In this document: positions 19,550-28,152 of the stretch, one piece after another
Layout of the letters: every line of letters begins with the position of its first letter
Numbering within the stretch: the first letter of the stretch is position 1
DNA from: Neofamilia massiliensis
GTDB taxonomy: Bacteria > Bacillota > Clostridia > Tissierellales > Peptoniphilaceae
Assembly (NCBI RefSeq): GCF_001299475.1
Contig: NZ_CYUJ01000003.1
Coordinates: 252,409 to 316,408, forward strand
Length of the DNA: 64,000 bases
Reading direction: 5' to 3'
Made by a program: the position numbers and the translations under genes
Notes under the pieces: model-generated
What the model saw: only the letters and a program-made list of their open reading frames with translations
Told to the model about the DNA's origin: nothing
Database searches by the model: none

Positions 19550-20518
19550 TTATGATTGATAAATGTTTTTTATTGCATCTTCTAAGCTAGAAGAGTTGAT
19601 TTCTGCATTTTCAATACAAAGACCAATTGATTGAAAAGTCTTTAAAAGATCTAAAGTGCTTATTTCCTTGTCATTAAAAGAACAACTTAAACTTTTGCGA
19701 CTTTTATCAAGATCAAAAGAAATAAACTTATAAGAACTAAGTCTCCATAATTCACTTTCTAAAGTTTCTATTTCTTCATCGCCATCAAAAAATAATTTTA
19801 CTCTTTTTATTCCACCATATTTATTATTGAATTTTTGAATTGGTAGATCTTCAATAATTTTTCCTTGCTCTAAAATAATTATCCTGTCACATATTTGTTC
19901 TATATCCTTCATATCGTGGGATGTATATAGGACTGTAGTATTAAAACTCCTATTTACTTCATTAATTAAATTTCTTATTTCGTCTTTAACAAAAATATCA
20001 ATACCGATAGTAGGTTCATCTAAAAAAATGATTTCTGGCGAATGTAATAGGGCCATTGCAAGATTGCATCTCATTTTTTGTCCCAGAGATAGGGTCATAA
20101 CCTTTGAGTCCATAAGTGATTCTAGGTCAATATATTTGTTAAAAAACTTAATCTTTTCTTCATACTGGTCTTCACTTAACTTATAAATATGTCTATTAAA
20201 CTCTAATGAATCTTTAACCTTTAAGTCCCAAAACATTTGGTTTCTCTGCCCAAACAGTACTCCTATATGGTTGACATAAGTTTTTCTATCCTTAAAAGGC
20301 TCAAAACCTAAAATATTTATTTTTCCAGAAGTTGGGCAAATCAAACCTGTCAGAAGCTTTATCGTAGTTGACTTCCCTGCTCCATTTAAACCTATATAGC
20401 CAACTTTTTCTCCTCTATTGACTCTCAGGTTAATATTATTAACTGCCCTTATTTTTTTATTTGATTTTTTATTGTCATATTCTTTTACTAAATTTTCGAC
20501 TCTTATTACCTGATCCAT
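19550..20518 (-). CDS. ABC transporter ATP-binding protein (NatA/DrrA-like)
   Basis: A 322-residue ATPase that should power the two permeases downstream. Walker A is GLNGAGKST (about 42-50), the signature is TLSLGQKMR (near 143-151), Walker B is IIFLDEPTIGID, and the switch histidine lies in YTSHD. A C-terminal extension of about 80 residues after the nucleotide-binding domain is typical of export ATPases of this type. The gene stands first in a three-gene unit, with 177 bp of A+T-rich DNA upstream. Confidence 0.92.
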   Translation of the reverse strand: MDQVIRVENLVKEYDNKKSNKKIRAVNNINLRVNRGEKVGYIGLNGAGKSTTIKLLTGLICPTSGKINILGFEPFKDRKTYVNHIGVLFGQRNQMFWDLKVKDSLEFNRHIYKLSEDQYEEKIKFFNKYIDLESLMDSKVMTLSLGQKMRCNLAMALLHSPEIIFLDEPTIGIDIFVKDEIRNLINEVNRSFNTTVLYTSHDMKDIEQICDRIIILEQGKIIEDLPIQKFNNKYGGIKRVKLFFDGDEEIETLESELWRLSSYKFISFDLDKSRKSLSCSFNDKEISTLDLLKTFQSIGLCIENAEINSSSLEDAIKNIYQS

Positions 20519-20695
20519 TCTTCACCCTTAAATATTTAGATTTATAATAATTTTATCTTTGTAAAAAATACTTTTTCATACAAGCTTTCTCTCTTTTTTC
20601 TTACTTTAATAATATACTATATTTGAGAGAAAAAAAGGAAATTACAAGGTTTTGTTTTTATTACATTTTTCAAATTTAGTTTTCGCTCAAGTCTC

Positions 20696-21595
20696 TTAAG
20701 AAATTATAGATTCATATAGGTCTTCTAGAGTTCTAAAGGACTTTTCTATGTCTAAAACGTTAATTTTCTTTTCAACTAAAGACAGGATTAGGGCTTCTAG
20801 CTTCTCACCTTCTATGGCTACTTCTAAGTAGTCTTTTTTGTCTGGATTTTTGCAAGGTTCTACTTTATAAGCTGATGTTTCTAGTTCTTTAATGGCCCTT
20901 TCCTTGTCTGATGTTTTAATGAGATAGGTGTTGGTGTTTTTTAAGTCTCCAATATAATCGTCTAGGACAACCTTGCCTCCTTCTATCATAACTATTCTGT
21001 CTGTAACTTTTTCCATTTCTGAAAGTTGGTGGGATGATAATAATACTGCACAGCCTTGGTCTCTTAGGTCTTCAAGTTCTTTTCTCAGTTCTATTACTCC
21101 ATCAGGATCTAGGCCATTCATTGGCTCGTCTAGCATAATTAATTTTGGCTTTGACATTAAAACCATGGCCAACATCAATCTCATTTTCATTCCCATTGAA
21201 TAAGTTGAAACCTTGTAATTTATTTTGTGACCTAGGCCGCTATAGGCTACCATTTCGTCAATTCTCTCCTTAGGCGAATTAGTCCAAGTTGCCATTAGTT
21301 TTAAATTATCTAGGCCAGAAAGTGATGTATAGAGGGCTGGGTTTTCTATAGAAACTCCAAGGTTTTCTAAAACTTTTTCTCTTTCTTTTTTTATATCAAA
21401 GTCACAAACCCTAACATTTCCTGAACTTGGATTTTGTAGGCCACAAATAATTTTCATCAAGGTAGATTTTCCTGATCCATTTCTACCTAAGAGTCCAACA
21501 ATTTCATTTTTATTTATTTCAAAACTTATGCCATCTAATACAGTTTTTTGTCCAAATGATTTTTTTATATTATCTACAAGTAAAAATTTTTCCAT
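20696..21595 (-). CDS. ABC transporter ATP-binding protein (second exporter locus)
   Basis: A 299-residue BcrA/NatA-like ATPase. Walker A GRNGSGKST (37-45), signature TYSMGMKMRLMLAM (near 134), Walker B LIMLDEPMNGLDPDG and switch SSHQ are present, with a C-terminal regulatory extension. It starts 9 bp after the adjacent permease gene, as the last gene of a three-gene unit with two large permeases. Members of this group export lantibiotics, ions or antibiotics; the cargo here is unknown. Base usage is like the core chromosome, unlike the exporter just downstream. Confidence 0.92.
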   Translation of the reverse strand: MEKFLLVDNIKKSFGQKTVLDGISFEINKNEIVGLLGRNGSGKSTLMKIICGLQNPSSGNVRVCDFDIKKEREKVLENLGVSIENPALYTSLSGLDNLKLMATWTNSPKERIDEMVAYSGLGHKINYKVSTYSMGMKMRLMLAMVLMSKPKLIMLDEPMNGLDPDGVIELRKELEDLRDQGCAVLLSSHQLSEMEKVTDRIVMIEGGKVVLDDYIGDLKNTNTYLIKTSDKERAIKELETSAYKVEPCKNPDKKDYLEVAIEGEKLEALILSLVEKKINVLDIEKSFRTLEDLYESIIS

Positions 21596-21604
21596 TGTAC
21601 GCTC

Positions 21605-22882
21605 CTAAACTCTTTTTTTCCTTAGTACCAGACTTCCAAGTAAATATAAAATAATGCTGCCAATAATAGTAACTAAAAGATAGGCCTCATAGGTATGGCT
21701 AAGGGCCTTATAGTTATAAAGTCCTTCTCTTTCTAATCCATAGAGCAAGTTGTATTGCATAGGATAAGTCCCGATATTAAAAATAGAAAGTTTTTTTGCA
21801 GCAACAGTCACAAAGACTAAAACCAAACCTGTCAAGATAGTGACAATTCCATTTTCAAAAAATAAATCTAAAAGACTTAGAAGAGAAAAAATCAAAACTG
21901 ACCACATTGAGAATAAAATTAAAATTAAAAGGTTGGCCTTCCAAATAGGTACAATCTTATTAACTGCTAGAAAGTCTAAATTTTCAAGGCTGGCTATAAG
22001 AGGTCCATTAGAAAGTTTCCACTGGCCTAAAAGGGCACTTACTGAAACTGTTCCACCAAAGCCTGGCCTGTATCTTATTGACATGTAGACAAATAAAATT
22101 AAAATTGGAAGCAAGAGGGCTAAGAGAGTAAATAACAATCTTACAATAAACCTAGATGCAAAAACTTTTTTTCTCTTATAGGCTAGGGTCAAAATCATTT
22201 TCCCCTCGTTGTCAGAAAATTCCTTTGACCATATATCATAGTTTAAAAATAATATTAAGCCAATGGCAATAATATAATAGTGCTTTATTGATCCATCAAG
22301 GAGATAAGACACAGCTTCACTGGCAGTTATTTCTCCGTAGGGAATATTATCCTCATGACTTTGGTCCCAGATTCTTTTTTGGACCCTGTTGGCCCAGTCT
22401 AGTTCTGAATAAAGGGCAAAGCCCTCTTCGTAGCCATCTCTTCCCTTAGATTTTATATCCTCGATAAAATTTTCTTCAATATATTGATCTATAACAAAAA
22501 ACTGTTTGTCTATAAAGTCCCTATCTTGAACTTGTTTTAAATTTAAAGACAGAGGTTTTACTAGGCCGCTTAGGTCCTTGTATTTTTCTTCCTTTTTTTC
22601 AAGGTCAGAAATTATTTCTTTAATCTCTTCTTTTTCATCTTCAGATGAATTTTGCAGCTTGTCTTTGTAGGCCTTTATTTCAACTTCGTATCTCACCTGA
22701 GCTGACTCAAGTGGAATAAGATAAGACTTGTAGACGCTTTGCATATTAGGGTAATAAGACTGGTAAAAGTTTATATACTCCCTTTGGTTTAGAAAAAATA
22801 CACTAACAAGGGCAAAGGTTAGGGCTATAAAAAATCTTTTGTTTAAAAATAATCTTCTTTCATTCTTCATTAAATTTTTCAT
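21605..22882 (-). CDS. ABC-2 family permease with large extracytoplasmic loop
   Basis: A 425-residue membrane protein: one N-terminal membrane segment (about 15-32), a charged helical extracytoplasmic region of about 150 residues with a coiled-coil-like stretch (AYKDKLQNSSEDEKEEIKEI), then five to six membrane segments. This layout matches ABC-2 permeases of the BcrB/NatB-like group. It resembles the neighbouring 450-residue protein in architecture, suggesting a heterodimer. Start chosen at the ATG after AGGA. Cargo unknown. Confidence 0.8.
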   Translation of the reverse strand: MKNLMKNERRLFLNKRFFIALTFALVSVFFLNQREYINFYQSYYPNMQSVYKSYLIPLESAQVRYEVEIKAYKDKLQNSSEDEKEEIKEIISDLEKKEEKYKDLSGLVKPLSLNLKQVQDRDFIDKQFFVIDQYIEENFIEDIKSKGRDGYEEGFALYSELDWANRVQKRIWDQSHEDNIPYGEITASEAVSYLLDGSIKHYYIIAIGLILFLNYDIWSKEFSDNEGKMILTLAYKRKKVFASRFIVRLLFTLLALLLPILILFVYMSIRYRPGFGGTVSVSALLGQWKLSNGPLIASLENLDFLAVNKIVPIWKANLLILILFSMWSVLIFSLLSLLDLFFENGIVTILTGLVLVFVTVAAKKLSIFNIGTYPMQYNLLYGLEREGLYNYKALSHTYEAYLLVTIIGSIILYLLGSLVLRKKRV

Positions 22883-22887
22883 AAGTC

Positions 22888-24240
22888 CTACACCAAATCC
22901 CTTTTCTTAAAAACACTAGCAGCTACAAAATAAACAAGACAACTACTTATTAACAACAACAAAGTTGCCCAGGCCCAAGAAAATCTAGGCCAACCTAAAA
23001 CATGGTTCCAACCAGTATTAATAGAAAATACATTGAGAAAATGCCAAGCTCCCCTTACTTGGCCAGAAATAATTCCCACCATAGCTAAAAAACTAGATAG
23101 GGCAATTGAAAGCAAGGGACTTTTAATAATAAGCCCTATTGAGGCACCTAGAACAGCAAAAAATCCTAGTTTTAAAATATCCATCAAAAGACTTAAGCCT
23201 AAAAATTTCCAAAGCTCAAGTTGATATAGGTCTGAAAGATAATAGTATTCTTGGCTATTGCTAGGAAGTGGATATAAGTCAGATAGTCCTAGACTCAAAG
23301 CCGAAGCTCCTATATTTTCATAAGTTGAAAAAGATTTTAAGCCATCTCTATAAATATACATAGGATTTTTTAAACCAGCAAAACCATTTTTTATTCCCAT
23401 AAATAAAATAGAAATAAGATCAGAAAAAAAGACAACTATTAAAAGCATAATAAAACTAAGTAAAACATAATTCCTAAATGCAAAAGACCTCTTTCCCTTT
23501 TTGCTAGCTAAAAGATTAAAGGTCCTCTCCTGTCTAGCTAGGTTCACAACATAAGTAGAAAAAATTATTAAGCAGGGGAAAAATACCTTGCCCTTAATAG
23601 AATTCTTAGAATAAATCTCTGCCAAATAAGTCCATGGAGACTCCGTGAAAAAATCCACTTCCCTATAGCCCTTTTCCTTTAAATCAAACCTGTGGTCAAG
23701 CCCCATTACAAAAGACTTATAAACAGGATAGGCATAGGACTTGACCTCTGCATAATTTAAATAATTCATCCCATACTCTTCTAACAAGTCTAAATCAAAG
23801 TCGTACAAGTCTTTATTAACAAGGTCTAAGTAGCTGTCTCCATATCTTTCCCGAAGACTTTCATCTCCCACTCCCCTATCCATAGAAATATTCATCTCAG
23901 CCATTAAATAAAGATCCTTGTAGGCATCAATGTCGGCCTTGTGGTTTTTATAAGAATCTAAGTAAAAATTCCCCAGCTTATGCCTCCTGTCCACAGTCCA
24001 CTTTAAATACTTTAAATAATTTTCCTGGTAGGGATCAGTTAGGTCCAAAAACTTCTCTTCATAGGCTAAATTTTTATAGGCCTGAACATAATAATCTTGA
24101 TAAGACAAATAAACCCCTTCATTGGGAAGATTGACCCTTTGATAAATCTTATAAATAGCTGTAAAAGATAGGGTAAAACTTAGGACTAACAATAAAAAAG
24201 TAATTTTGTTTTTAAAAAGCGCCTTAATTTGATAGACCAA
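22888..24240 (-). CDS. ABC-2 family permease, first gene of the exporter unit
   Basis: A 450-residue membrane protein with one N-terminal membrane segment (about 10-28), a roughly 180-residue extracytoplasmic domain rich in Tyr, Asp and Leu, and about six C-terminal segments. The start is a TTG with a strong GGAGG ribosome binding site 7 bp upstream. It begins the three-gene operon and diverges from an XRE-type regulator across about 155 bp containing a palindrome, which suggests local control. Cargo unknown. Confidence 0.8.
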   Translation of the reverse strand: MVYQIKALFKNKITFLLLVLSFTLSFTAIYKIYQRVNLPNEGVYLSYQDYYVQAYKNLAYEEKFLDLTDPYQENYLKYLKWTVDRRHKLGNFYLDSYKNHKADIDAYKDLYLMAEMNISMDRGVGDESLRERYGDSYLDLVNKDLYDFDLDLLEEYGMNYLNYAEVKSYAYPVYKSFVMGLDHRFDLKEKGYREVDFFTESPWTYLAEIYSKNSIKGKVFFPCLIIFSTYVVNLARQERTFNLLASKKGKRSFAFRNYVLLSFIMLLIVVFFSDLISILFMGIKNGFAGLKNPMYIYRDGLKSFSTYENIGASALSLGLSDLYPLPSNSQEYYYLSDLYQLELWKFLGLSLLMDILKLGFFAVLGASIGLIIKSPLLSIALSSFLAMVGIISGQVRGAWHFLNVFSINTGWNHVLGWPRFSWAWATLLLLISSCLVYFVAASVFKKRDLV

Positions 24241-24351
24241 TTTATACCTCCTTAGTAAAATGATTTTTTTAAATTTGGATTTTAGCTTTAAATATAGATT
24301 TTACATTCTAAGCATGCTAAGATAATATTAACATGGATATAGAATTTTAAA

Positions 24352-24371
24352 AAGCGCAAATGTTTGCACTT
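24352..24371. promoter_or_regulatory. Palindromic operator candidate
   Basis: AAGCGCAAATGTTTGCACTT is self-complementary at 16 of 20 positions and lies just before the ribosome binding site of the XRE regulator. It is in the divergent gap with the exporter operon, as expected for an autoregulatory site. Confidence 0.5.
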
Positions 24372-24395
24372 TACATTTTAAAGGAGAGATGATAT

Positions 24396-25298
24396 ATTAA
24401 TAATTTAGCTATTGTTTTAAAAGAAAGGCGACAAAATTTAAATTTATCCTTAGTTGATTTAGCAAATCTCTCTGGAGTTTCAAAAAATACTATAATTAAA
24501 ATTGAAAATGAAGACCATGTTCCTTCTGTAAACACTTTACTTGCCCTTTCTGCTGTTTTAAAAACTGATCTTTTAAAAACTTTTTCTTCATCTTATGGTT
24601 TAGAAAATTATTTTAATATGAAAGACATTTCTGAGCTAGAAATTTTAGTAGAGAAAATGTTAGACAATAATCAATTTTCTAACCTTACTGAAGTTTTGGA
24701 TATATTAAATAACCTTTATGATAATTTTTCTTACGATGAGGATCTGTCTACACACTTGTATCAAATTATTTTATTCTTAGATGGGATATACCTAGACAGC
24801 AATGATAAAAATTATAAGCTGGCTTATGAAAACTTTTTAGAAGCTCTAAGCTTAACTATTGAAAAATTCGACATTAATAACTTTGAAACTTATACTTATA
24901 ATACTTTTGAGCTGAGAATTTTAATGAACATTGCCTTGACTTTAAGTAAGTTAAAGGAATTTGATTTTTCAAAAAAAGTTTTTTTATTTCTACTGAAAAA
25001 CTTAGACAAGAAGTCTCAGCTATATGTATCAAGTCTTCATAACCTAGCGATTTTTAAGATTAGAAATAATGAATATAAGCAAGCCTTGGCTGTAATAAAT
25101 AGGGCAATTTTTCTTTCTAATAAATATAGGAATTCTTCTAAACTTCATAGTACTTACTATGAAAAGGGATTAATTGAATATAAGCTAGGAGATGAAAATT
25201 ATAAAAATTCTTTTGAGATAAGTAGGTCCTTGGCTATGGCTTTTGGCTACGAAGATTTTTTAAAGTTTTTAGAGGAAAAAATGTTGAAATTCCAATAG
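24396..25298 (+). CDS. XRE-family regulator with TPR-like C-terminal domain (non-ATG start or frameshift)
   Basis: The first ATG in frame is at 24618, but the frame upstream clearly encodes a helix-turn-helix: NLAIVLKERRQNLNLSLVDL followed by ANLSGVSKNTIIKIENE. Only a TGA at 24390 limits it. The best start is ATT at 24396, placed 9 bp after AAGGAG, giving 300 residues. The rest is all-helical with TPR-like repeats (SLHNLAIFKIRNNEYKQALAVI near 220-245), the architecture of Rgg/PlcR-type peptide-responsive regulators. An overlapping ATG at 24389 runs only three codons, so a recent frameshift is the alternative. It probably controls the divergent exporter. Confidence 0.8.
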   Translation: MNNLAIVLKERRQNLNLSLVDLANLSGVSKNTIIKIENEDHVPSVNTLLALSAVLKTDLLKTFSSSYGLENYFNMKDISELEILVEKMLDNNQFSNLTEVLDILNNLYDNFSYDEDLSTHLYQIILFLDGIYLDSNDKNYKLAYENFLEALSLTIEKFDINNFETYTYNTFELRILMNIALTLSKLKEFDFSKKVFLFLLKNLDKKSQLYVSSLHNLAIFKIRNNEYKQALAVINRAIFLSNKYRNSSKLHSTYYEKGLIEYKLGDENYKNSFEISRSLAMAFGYEDFLKFLEEKMLKFQ

Positions 25299-25306
25299 AA
25301 TAAAAT

Positions 25307-25352
25307 AAAAAAGAGTATCTTTTGAATTTTCTCAAATTCTTAGACGCTCTTT
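25307..25352. terminator. Bidirectional terminator
   Basis: AAAGAGTATCT...AGACGCTCTTT with an inner GAATTT/AAATTC stem forms a long hairpin flanked by A-rich and T-rich runs. It lies between the convergent regulator and isochorismatase-family genes. Confidence 0.7.
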
Positions 25353-25361
25353 CTTTGTTTT

Positions 25362-25883
25362 TTAAATTATTTCAACCTGGCAGACTTTCATTGCATCTAG
25401 AGCTCTCTTATGGCTTTCTGGGCTGACTCCTGCGCAGGCAGACTCTACAACTTTTATTGGAACTTCTGGCATAAAGGCCTTTAGGACCATGGCGTTTGAG
25501 ATTACGCAAATATCTGTGCAAAGACCTGCTAGAGTTATTGATATTATTCCCTCTTTGTCATTTATCTCTTTTAATCTTTCTGCCAGGTCTTTAGAGCCAA
25601 AGGTTGGTTTGTCAATAATATTATCTTCATTTGCATAAGGTTTTAGGGCGTCAATTATTTCCCATCCACTTGTTCCCTTAATGCAGTGTTCTACTGGAAG
25701 ATTTTTTCCTTCTTGAGTAGCTAAGTAATCGACTTCATGGGTGTCTTTGGTAAAGTATATGTCGCCTTTAAAGTTTTTTACTAGGTCTAGCATATTTGCT
25801 ACAATTTCTTTTGCTTCTTTTGTTCCCAGGCTTCCGTCTACAAAGTCCTTTTGCATGTCTACTACAACTAAGATGTCTTTCAT
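25362..25883 (-). CDS. Isochorismatase-family cysteine hydrolase (nicotinamidase-like)
   Basis: A 173-residue cysteine hydrolase. The catalytic aspartate is in VVVDMQKDFVDGSL (D9), the catalytic lysine lies in the FTKDTH region, and the nucleophile cysteine is in LAGLCTDICVISNAM, matching nicotinamidase/PncA-type proteins that deaminate nicotinamide for NAD salvage. The start is set at the ATG after AGGAGGAAAA; an upstream in-frame ATG without a site would add 15 residues. The upstream region holds TATAAT and then the stranded selC terminator and attachment site, so this gene marks the chromosomal side of the element junction. Confidence 0.85.
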   Translation of the reverse strand: MKDILVVVDMQKDFVDGSLGTKEAKEIVANMLDLVKNFKGDIYFTKDTHEVDYLATQEGKNLPVEHCIKGTSGWEIIDALKPYANEDNIIDKPTFGSKDLAERLKEINDKEGIISITLAGLCTDICVISNAMVLKAFMPEVPIKVVESACAGVSPESHKRALDAMKVCQVEII

Positions 25884-25943
25884 TTTTCCTCCTATTTTAT
25901 TTTTTTTCTTAAGTTTTTCTATTTTCATTATAACATTAAGTAT

Positions 25944-25977
25944 AAAAAAACCAACTACAAGTAAGTCTTATAGTTGG
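25944..25977 (-). terminator. Original selC terminator, now separated from selC by the element
   Basis: On the minus strand CCAACTA...TAGTTGG is followed by TTTTTTTATA. It lies 2 bp beyond the leftover tRNA 3'-end repeat, exactly where the terminator of the uninterrupted tRNA-Sec gene would be. Confidence 0.8.
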
Positions 25978-25979
25978 TC

Positions 25980-25997
25980 ATGGCGAAGACGAGTGGG
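25980..25997 (-). repeat. Left attachment site: leftover tRNA-Sec 3' end
   Basis: ATGGCGAAGACGAGTGGG is identical to 34152-34169, the 3' end of the tRNA-Sec gene (CCA, acceptor strand and part of the T stem) plus one base. Identity ends abruptly on both sides, as expected for the core duplicated by site-specific integration. Confidence 0.95.
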
Positions 25998-26099
25998 GAC
26001 AGTATAAGCTTTTTATAGCTTTTACAACGTGTATTTATAGCCATTTCTATTTATATAAATATAGCTTTTTCTATCAATTTAAGACAGATTAAACTCTTT

Positions 26100-26120
26100 T
26101 AGTATCAAAATAGTATCAAA
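26100..26120 (+). repeat. Left arm-type integrase binding repeats
   Basis: TAGTATCAAA occurs twice with an 11-bp pitch (26100 and 26111). The same pair occurs in the same orientation and pitch at 34092/34103 near the other end, as expected for arm sites of a tyrosine recombinase. Confidence 0.7.
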
Positions 26121-26215
26121 AAAAGGATCCCTAGGAGATCTAATTTGTTGGCCAATAACACTGGCCGTTCTTTAAGATTATATATATTATACCATATCAG
26201 CCTAAATAATACAGG

Positions 26216-27193
26216 CTATTTCCCTTGATTCCTGATTAAAAACTTTTTCATAGCCTTTTGCTCCATTTCAATATTATTAATAGCTAGATATGACGTAAAA
26301 TCAGAAACCTTATTAGTCTTTGATCTAAGACTGTCAAAATCATACGGAGATCCATAATAAGAAATAGGATCTAAGAACTCATTATAATAATTAATAAAAT
26401 ACTTACAGGTCCTAAGCTTTTTAAAAGCCCTGTCCCTAATAGATTTAATATCTTTAATAGGACAACCAAGTAAATCAGCAATTTCTTTCATTCCCTTGCC
26501 ATAGGTTCCTATACCAAATAAATTACATAGTAAAATATATTCAATTTCAGATAGCTGGCCCCTAGTTTCCTTTCTAATTTCCTGAGATGCAAGGTTGTTT
26601 ATTAAATCATCTTCAAAGCTTGCTTCCTCATCTTCTATCAGATCAACAAGCAAATAATCTCCCTCTAATGTTTCTATAGGCATATCTAAAGAAACTAGCC
26701 TATCTTTAAAGGGCAATATGCTCTTAAGGCTTTCAACAGATATTTTCATAGTGTAGGCTATTTCCTCTATAGTAGGCTCTCTTAATAATTTCTTTTCTAG
26801 GTCTCCCTGTATCTTTTTATAGTCATTTAAAATCTTAAAGGCATAGGCAGGGATCCTAACAGTATTATCTTTATTTTCAATGGCCCTATAAATAGCCGAT
26901 TTAATTTTCCAACTAGCAAAAGTAGAAAACTTGTTACCCTTTCTATAATCAAAACTTTCAACCGCTTCAACAAGTCCTATATTTCCCTCTTGAATTAGAT
27001 CCATAGCTGTTAAACTCTTAGAATGAAAACTATTGGCAATACTAACAACCAACTTTAAATTAGCTTTAATGAAAATATCTCTAGCCTCAACATTTCCCTT
27101 TTCAATTTCCTTAGCCAATTCAATCTCTTCATCTGCTGTTAGAACATTTATTTTTTTGATCTCATTAATATAAGCTTGATATAAATTATCCAT
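26216..27193 (-). CDS. Sigma-70 family RNA polymerase sigma factor encoded by the element
   Basis: A 325-residue protein with the primary-sigma-like order. Region 1.2/2.1 is LTADEEIELAKEIEKGNVEA with ANLKLVVSIANSF; region 2.2 is LTAMDLIQEGNIGLVEAVE; region 2.3-2.4 is GNKFSTFASWKIKSAIYRAIE with DNTVRIPAY; region 3 covers about 125-170; region 4 is KGMKEIADLLGCPIKDIKSI near 240-265. A roughly 55-residue tail of no known type follows. It is intact and last in the capsid operon, 107 bp after the capsid gene. It may direct RNA polymerase to element or helper-phage promoters; this role is inference. A sigma of this class on so small an element is unusual. Confidence 0.88.
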   Translation of the reverse strand: MDNLYQAYINEIKKINVLTADEEIELAKEIEKGNVEARDIFIKANLKLVVSIANSFHSKSLTAMDLIQEGNIGLVEAVESFDYRKGNKFSTFASWKIKSAIYRAIENKDNTVRIPAYAFKILNDYKKIQGDLEKKLLREPTIEEIAYTMKISVESLKSILPFKDRLVSLDMPIETLEGDYLLVDLIEDEEASFEDDLINNLASQEIRKETRGQLSEIEYILLCNLFGIGTYGKGMKEIADLLGCPIKDIKSIRDRAFKKLRTCKYFINYYNEFLDPISYYGSPYDFDSLRSKTNKVSDFTSYLAINNIEMEQKAMKKFLIRNQGK

Positions 27194-27299
27194 AAAAGCC
27201 CCCTTGATATGTAAAAGGCCACATATTTTTATTATATGCAGCCATTTATAAAAAAACGTAATGTTAAGAAATTTTATATGTTTAGAGAATTTTTATTTT

Positions 27300-28139
27300 T
27301 TAGATCTGTACTACTTGAGAATAAATAGCAGTCTTTTTATTGTCTAAGATAAAAGTATCAAAGACTATCCTACCTTCAACCAATGCTCCACTGATTCCAG
27401 GTGGATTTTCATGGATTCTATAAGACTCTAATTTTTGTACAAATACAATAGCACTTGGATGTACTAAAGCAAAGCCAAAATTATCAGGGCAAACAGATTC
27501 AGAAAGCCTAACAACAGTCAAGCCGTCAACCATAGCTATAACCCCTTTAATCTTCATATCTTGAGCTATATCTGTACTCATTAGAAAATCTTTATTCTGT
27601 TTTAAAAGCATATAAGTCTTAGCATTAACTAATAGTACCCTACCATAAGTAGGAACATTAGCCTCATCTAACACACTATTGGCCTTTAAAATTTCATCAT
27701 AAATATTTTCCTTAGTAAGCTTTAAAGCCTCAGCCTTAGTTCCAGCACCTGCTAAAATCTTAGCGATAGCACTATGCTCACTATGTGGGATAACAACTTC
27801 CCTAATTTGCCTAGCCAATGCAGAAGCAGCTTGAAGATTTCTTTTAGTTTCATCTTCATCTAGCCTGTCAATAGCAAAAGTAAAAGACTTGTCATTATTA
27901 ATAATAAACTCTTCAGTAGACCCGCCAAGATTTTCAATTTTTCCATACCTAGAAAAACCGTACTTACCTTCGCCGTCTCTATCATAATTATTAAGTTGAG
28001 CGGTATTAATCTTATACACTTTTACAGTATTGGCACCAGTAAAATCAAAGTCCCTATTAGAAATTAGGGCCATTTTACTTTCAGTAGTAAACTGCTCATC
28101 AACATAAGGCAAATATTGTGTAGCTAAATCAATAGCCAT
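27300..28139 (-). CDS. Phage major capsid protein
   Basis: A 279-residue protein whose opening MAIDLATQYLPYVDEQFTTE and following FDFTGANTVKVYKI match a family of major capsid proteins common in phages of Firmicutes. SFTFAIDRLDEDETKRNLQA near residues 88-110 is another hallmark, and the C-terminal half (AIVFVQKLESYRIHENPPG) fits an HK97-type fold. It lies 13 bp after the scaffold gene. It implies the element builds its own shell rather than remodelling a helper capsid. Length is normal, with no truncation. Confidence 0.85.
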   Translation of the reverse strand: MAIDLATQYLPYVDEQFTTESKMALISNRDFDFTGANTVKVYKINTAQLNNYDRDGEGKYGFSRYGKIENLGGSTEEFIINNDKSFTFAIDRLDEDETKRNLQAASALARQIREVVIPHSEHSAIAKILAGAGTKAEALKLTKENIYDEILKANSVLDEANVPTYGRVLLVNAKTYMLLKQNKDFLMSTDIAQDMKIKGVIAMVDGLTVVRLSESVCPDNFGFALVHPSAIVFVQKLESYRIHENPPGISGALVEGRIVFDTFILDNKKTAIYSQVVQI

Positions 28140-28152
28140 TTTTCACCTTCCT

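Noticed and set aside
24389-24400. Three-codon ORF at ATG 24389 as a leader peptide
   Set aside because: It overlaps the ribosome binding site region and is too short to judge; coupling to the regulator is possible but unsupported.
25980-25997. Second tRNA-Sec gene or pseudogene at the left junction
   Set aside because: Only 18 bp match, with no anticodon arm; it is the attachment site left by integration.
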